A stretch of 7,911 nt of DNA from Candidatus Scatomorpha stercoravium. GTDB lineage: Bacteria > Bacillota > Clostridia > Oscillospirales > Oscillospiraceae. The position numbers and the translations under genes were made by a program. The notes under the pieces were generated by a model that saw only the letters and a list, made by a program, of their open reading frames with translations, had not been told where the DNA came from and made no database searches. This document shows positions 6,519 to 7,911 of the stretch, piece by piece; the stretch's first letter is position 1, and every line of letters starts with the position of its first letter. The DNA is taken from the NCBI GenBank assembly GCA_018716005.1, contig DVKN01000210.1, forward strand, positions 1 to 7,911. The letters run 5' to 3'.

Positions 6519-7663
6519 CAGGTATAGTGCTCCTTTATAAATTCCCTCGCCGCGCTGTCGGACTCAAGTATGTCCTCGAGCGAGGGCTCCGCTATGAAAT
6601 CTATGTGCGAGAGCGCCGCGGAAACACTCTCGTATATCTGGTTGTAGCCCAGGCGGCGGCCCAGGAACAGGCCGACGGCCGCCTCGTTCGCCGCGGACAT
6701 GACGGCGGCGGCGTTCCCGCCGCGGCGCGCGCAGTCCATCGCGAGGGCGAGGCAGGGCATCTTCTCCATGTCGGGCTTCATGAAGCTGAGCCCGGCGAGC
6801 GCGGTGAGGTCGAGGCGCTTGCTCGCGCTCGGCTCCCTCTCGGGCCAGGTGAGCGCGTACTGTATGGGCAGGGCCATGTCCGGCACGCCCAGCTGCGCTA
6901 TCACCGTGCCGTCGACGAGCTCGACGGCGCTGTGGACGACGCTCTCGGGGTGTATCAGCACCTCTATCTCGTCCGGCGTCACGCCGAAGAGGTGCATCGC
7001 CTCGATGAACTCTAGGCCCTTGTTCATCATTGTGGCCGAGTCAACGCTTATCTTGGCGCCCATGGCCCAGTTGGGGTGCCGCACGGCCTGCTCTGGCGTG
7101 ACGGAGGCTGTCTGCTCCCGCGTCCAGCCGCGGAAGGGGCCGCCGGAGCCGGTCAGCAGTATGCGCCGGAGCTCGCCCTTCCTGCCCGTGAGGCACTGAA
7201 AAATCGCGCTGTGCTCGCTGTCGACGGGCACAATCTCGGCGCCGCACTCGGCGGCGGCGCGCATCACGATAGACCCCGCGCAGACAAGCGTCTCCTTGTT
7301 CGCGAGGGCTATGCGCCGGCCGCTGTAGATGGCGTCGAGCGTGGGCCTGAGCCCTATAGCGCCGGACACGGCCGTGACGACGCACTCCGCGCCCGGCCAG
7401 GAGGCGGCTATCCTGAGCCCCTCCTCGCCCGGCGGGCCGACGGTGATGTCCCTCCCGCGCAGGGCCTCGCGCAGCTCGCGGTTCGCCTGCGGGTCGGCGG
7501 CGGACACGTAGTCCGGCCTGAAGGTTTCCGCCTGCTTCAGCAGCAGCTCCACGTTCCTGTTCGCGGCGATGGCCGGGACGCGGATGCCCAGGCGCTCGCA
7601 GACCGCGGCGCTCTGGCGGCCTATGGAGCCGGTGGAGCCGAGAATTACGGTAGAATGTATCAT
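6518..7663 (-). CDS. dxr: 1-deoxy-D-xylulose 5-phosphate reductoisomerase (Dxr/IspC)
   Basis: First committed step of the MEP pathway: NADPH-dependent rearrangement and reduction of DXP to methylerythritol 4-phosphate, in the cytoplasm; the target of fosmidomycin. The product is 381 residues, a normal length. GSTGSIG (9-15) is the NADPH-binding loop. ANKETLVCAG (121-130) and PVDSEHSAIFQCL (146-158) follow, with metal ligands D148 and E150. SGGPFR is at 173-178. HPNWAMGAKISVDSATMMNKG (about 196-216) leads into LEFIEA, where E218 matches the third metal ligand (E231 of Escherichia coli). The ATG at 7663 is chosen because AAAGAGG lies 7 nt upstream and the protein then starts MIHSTVILGSTG, as in the family. 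A TTG 21 nt further upstream is in frame but lacks an RBS and would overlap cdsA. The gene is separated from cdsA by 13 nt and overlaps rseP by 1 nt. Confidence 0.97.
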   Translation of the reverse strand: MIHSTVILGSTGSIGRQSAAVCERLGIRVPAIAANRNVELLLKQAETFRPDYVSAADPQANRELREALRGRDITVGPPGEEGLRIAASWPGAECVVTAVSGAIGLRPTLDAIYSGRRIALANKETLVCAGSIVMRAAAECGAEIVPVDSEHSAIFQCLTGRKGELRRILLTGSGGPFRGWTREQTASVTPEQAVRHPNWAMGAKISVDSATMMNKGLEFIEAMHLFGVTPDEIEVLIHPESVVHSAVELVDGTVIAQLGVPDMALPIQYALTWPEREPSASKRLDLTALAGLSFMKPDMEKMPCLALAMDCARRGGNAAAVMSAANEAAVGLFLGRRLGYNQIYESVSAALSHIDFIAEPSLEDILESDSAAREFIKEHYT

Positions 7664-7670
7664 TTCAAAG

Positions 7671-7677
7671 CCTCTTT
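7671..7677 (-). promoter_or_regulatory. Ribosome binding site that decides the dxr start
   Basis: AAAGAGG on the minus strand, with 7 nt to the ATG at 7663. Its first base overlaps the last base of the cdsA stop codon. It favours the ATG over the in-frame TTG at 7684, which has no purine-rich stretch at a suitable distance. Confidence 0.75.
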
Positions 7678-7911
7678 CAGGCAAACACAGCCAGAAGTAT
7701 CAGATAATATGCCGGGGAGACGAAGAGCACGCTGTCGAAGCGGTCGAGCACGCCGCCGTGCCCCGGGAAAATTGTCCCGTAGTCCTTTACGCCGAACTCG
7801 CGCTTTATCACGGAGAAGCTCAGGTCGCCTATCTGCCCGAGGGCGCTGCCCGCGAGGCCGAGGACGGCGGCCGTCGCGAGGCCGATGTCCATGCTGATAG
7901 CGCTCTTGACG
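7677..7911 (-). CDS. cdsA: Phosphatidate cytidylyltransferase (CDP-diacylglycerol synthase), C-terminal part
   Basis: Membrane enzyme that makes CDP-diacylglycerol from phosphatidate and CTP, the branch-point precursor of phosphatidylglycerol and related lipids. Only the last 77 residues are in the window; the frame runs open to the right edge. They contain the complete family signature: SVIKRE, then KDYGTIFPGHGGVLDRFDS, which holds the conserved K-R, K-D, H-G-G and D-R-x-D residues. Before it is a Gly/Ala-rich hydrophobic stretch (GLATAAVLGLAGSALGQIGD). After it is a final membrane segment (VLFVSPAYYLILLAVFA), normal for the end of CdsA. It precedes dxr by 13 nt, as in other Firmicutes, where uppS often lies just upstream of cdsA; that gene would be beyond the right edge. 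Confidence 0.96.
   Translation of the reverse strand, partial: VKSAISMDIGLATAAVLGLAGSALGQIGDLSFSVIKREFGVKDYGTIFPGHGGVLDRFDSVLFVSPAYYLILLAVFA

Noticed and set aside
7664..7684. In-frame TTG giving dxr seven extra N-terminal residues
   Set aside because: No ribosome binding site upstream, it overlaps the end of cdsA, and the ATG at 7663 has a good RBS and the family's usual N-terminus.

Overview
The window carries five minus-strand genes that read as one operon. In transcription order (right to left) they are cdsA (3' end only), dxr, rseP, ispG and polC. A separate minus-strand gene for a small Xre-family regulator runs off the left edge. Base composition is GC-rich (above 60% by eye). PolC-type DNA polymerase III and the order cdsA-dxr-rseP-ispG-polC point to a GC-rich member of the Firmicutes, most likely a Clostridia-class (Oscillospiraceae-like) bacterium. 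Genus cannot be told from the sequence. A strong use of the ATA isoleucine codon is unusual at this GC content and may help place the organism.

Layout: positions 1-299 hold the N-terminal 99 codons of the Xre regulator. Positions 300-414 are the only real intergenic stretch. It contains a plausible sigma-A-type promoter for the regulator, a 21-bp inverted repeat over the predicted transcription start and ribosome binding site, and a GC-rich hairpin just past the polC stop. Positions 415-4377 are polC, 4374-5438 ispG, 5463-6518 rseP, 6518-7663 dxr and 7677-7911 the end of cdsA. The genes are tightly packed: 13-nt gap, 1-nt overlap, 24-nt gap, 4-nt overlap. No promoter is convincing inside the cluster, so its promoter probably lies beyond the right edge.

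How the genes work together: Dxr and IspG are two steps of the MEP (non-mevalonate) isoprenoid pathway. That pathway supplies the precursor of undecaprenyl phosphate, the lipid carrier for cell-wall synthesis. CdsA makes CDP-diacylglycerol for phospholipids. RseP is the membrane site-2 protease of regulated intramembrane proteolysis. PolC is the replicative polymerase. The cluster thus links envelope lipid supply, envelope stress signalling and replication, an arrangement well known in Firmicutes.

I see no mobile element, CRISPR array, RNA gene, toxin or defence gene, and no evidence of an undescribed system. The best leads are the ATA codon preference, the operator-like palindrome at the Xre promoter, and an unusually short PolC N-terminal region.
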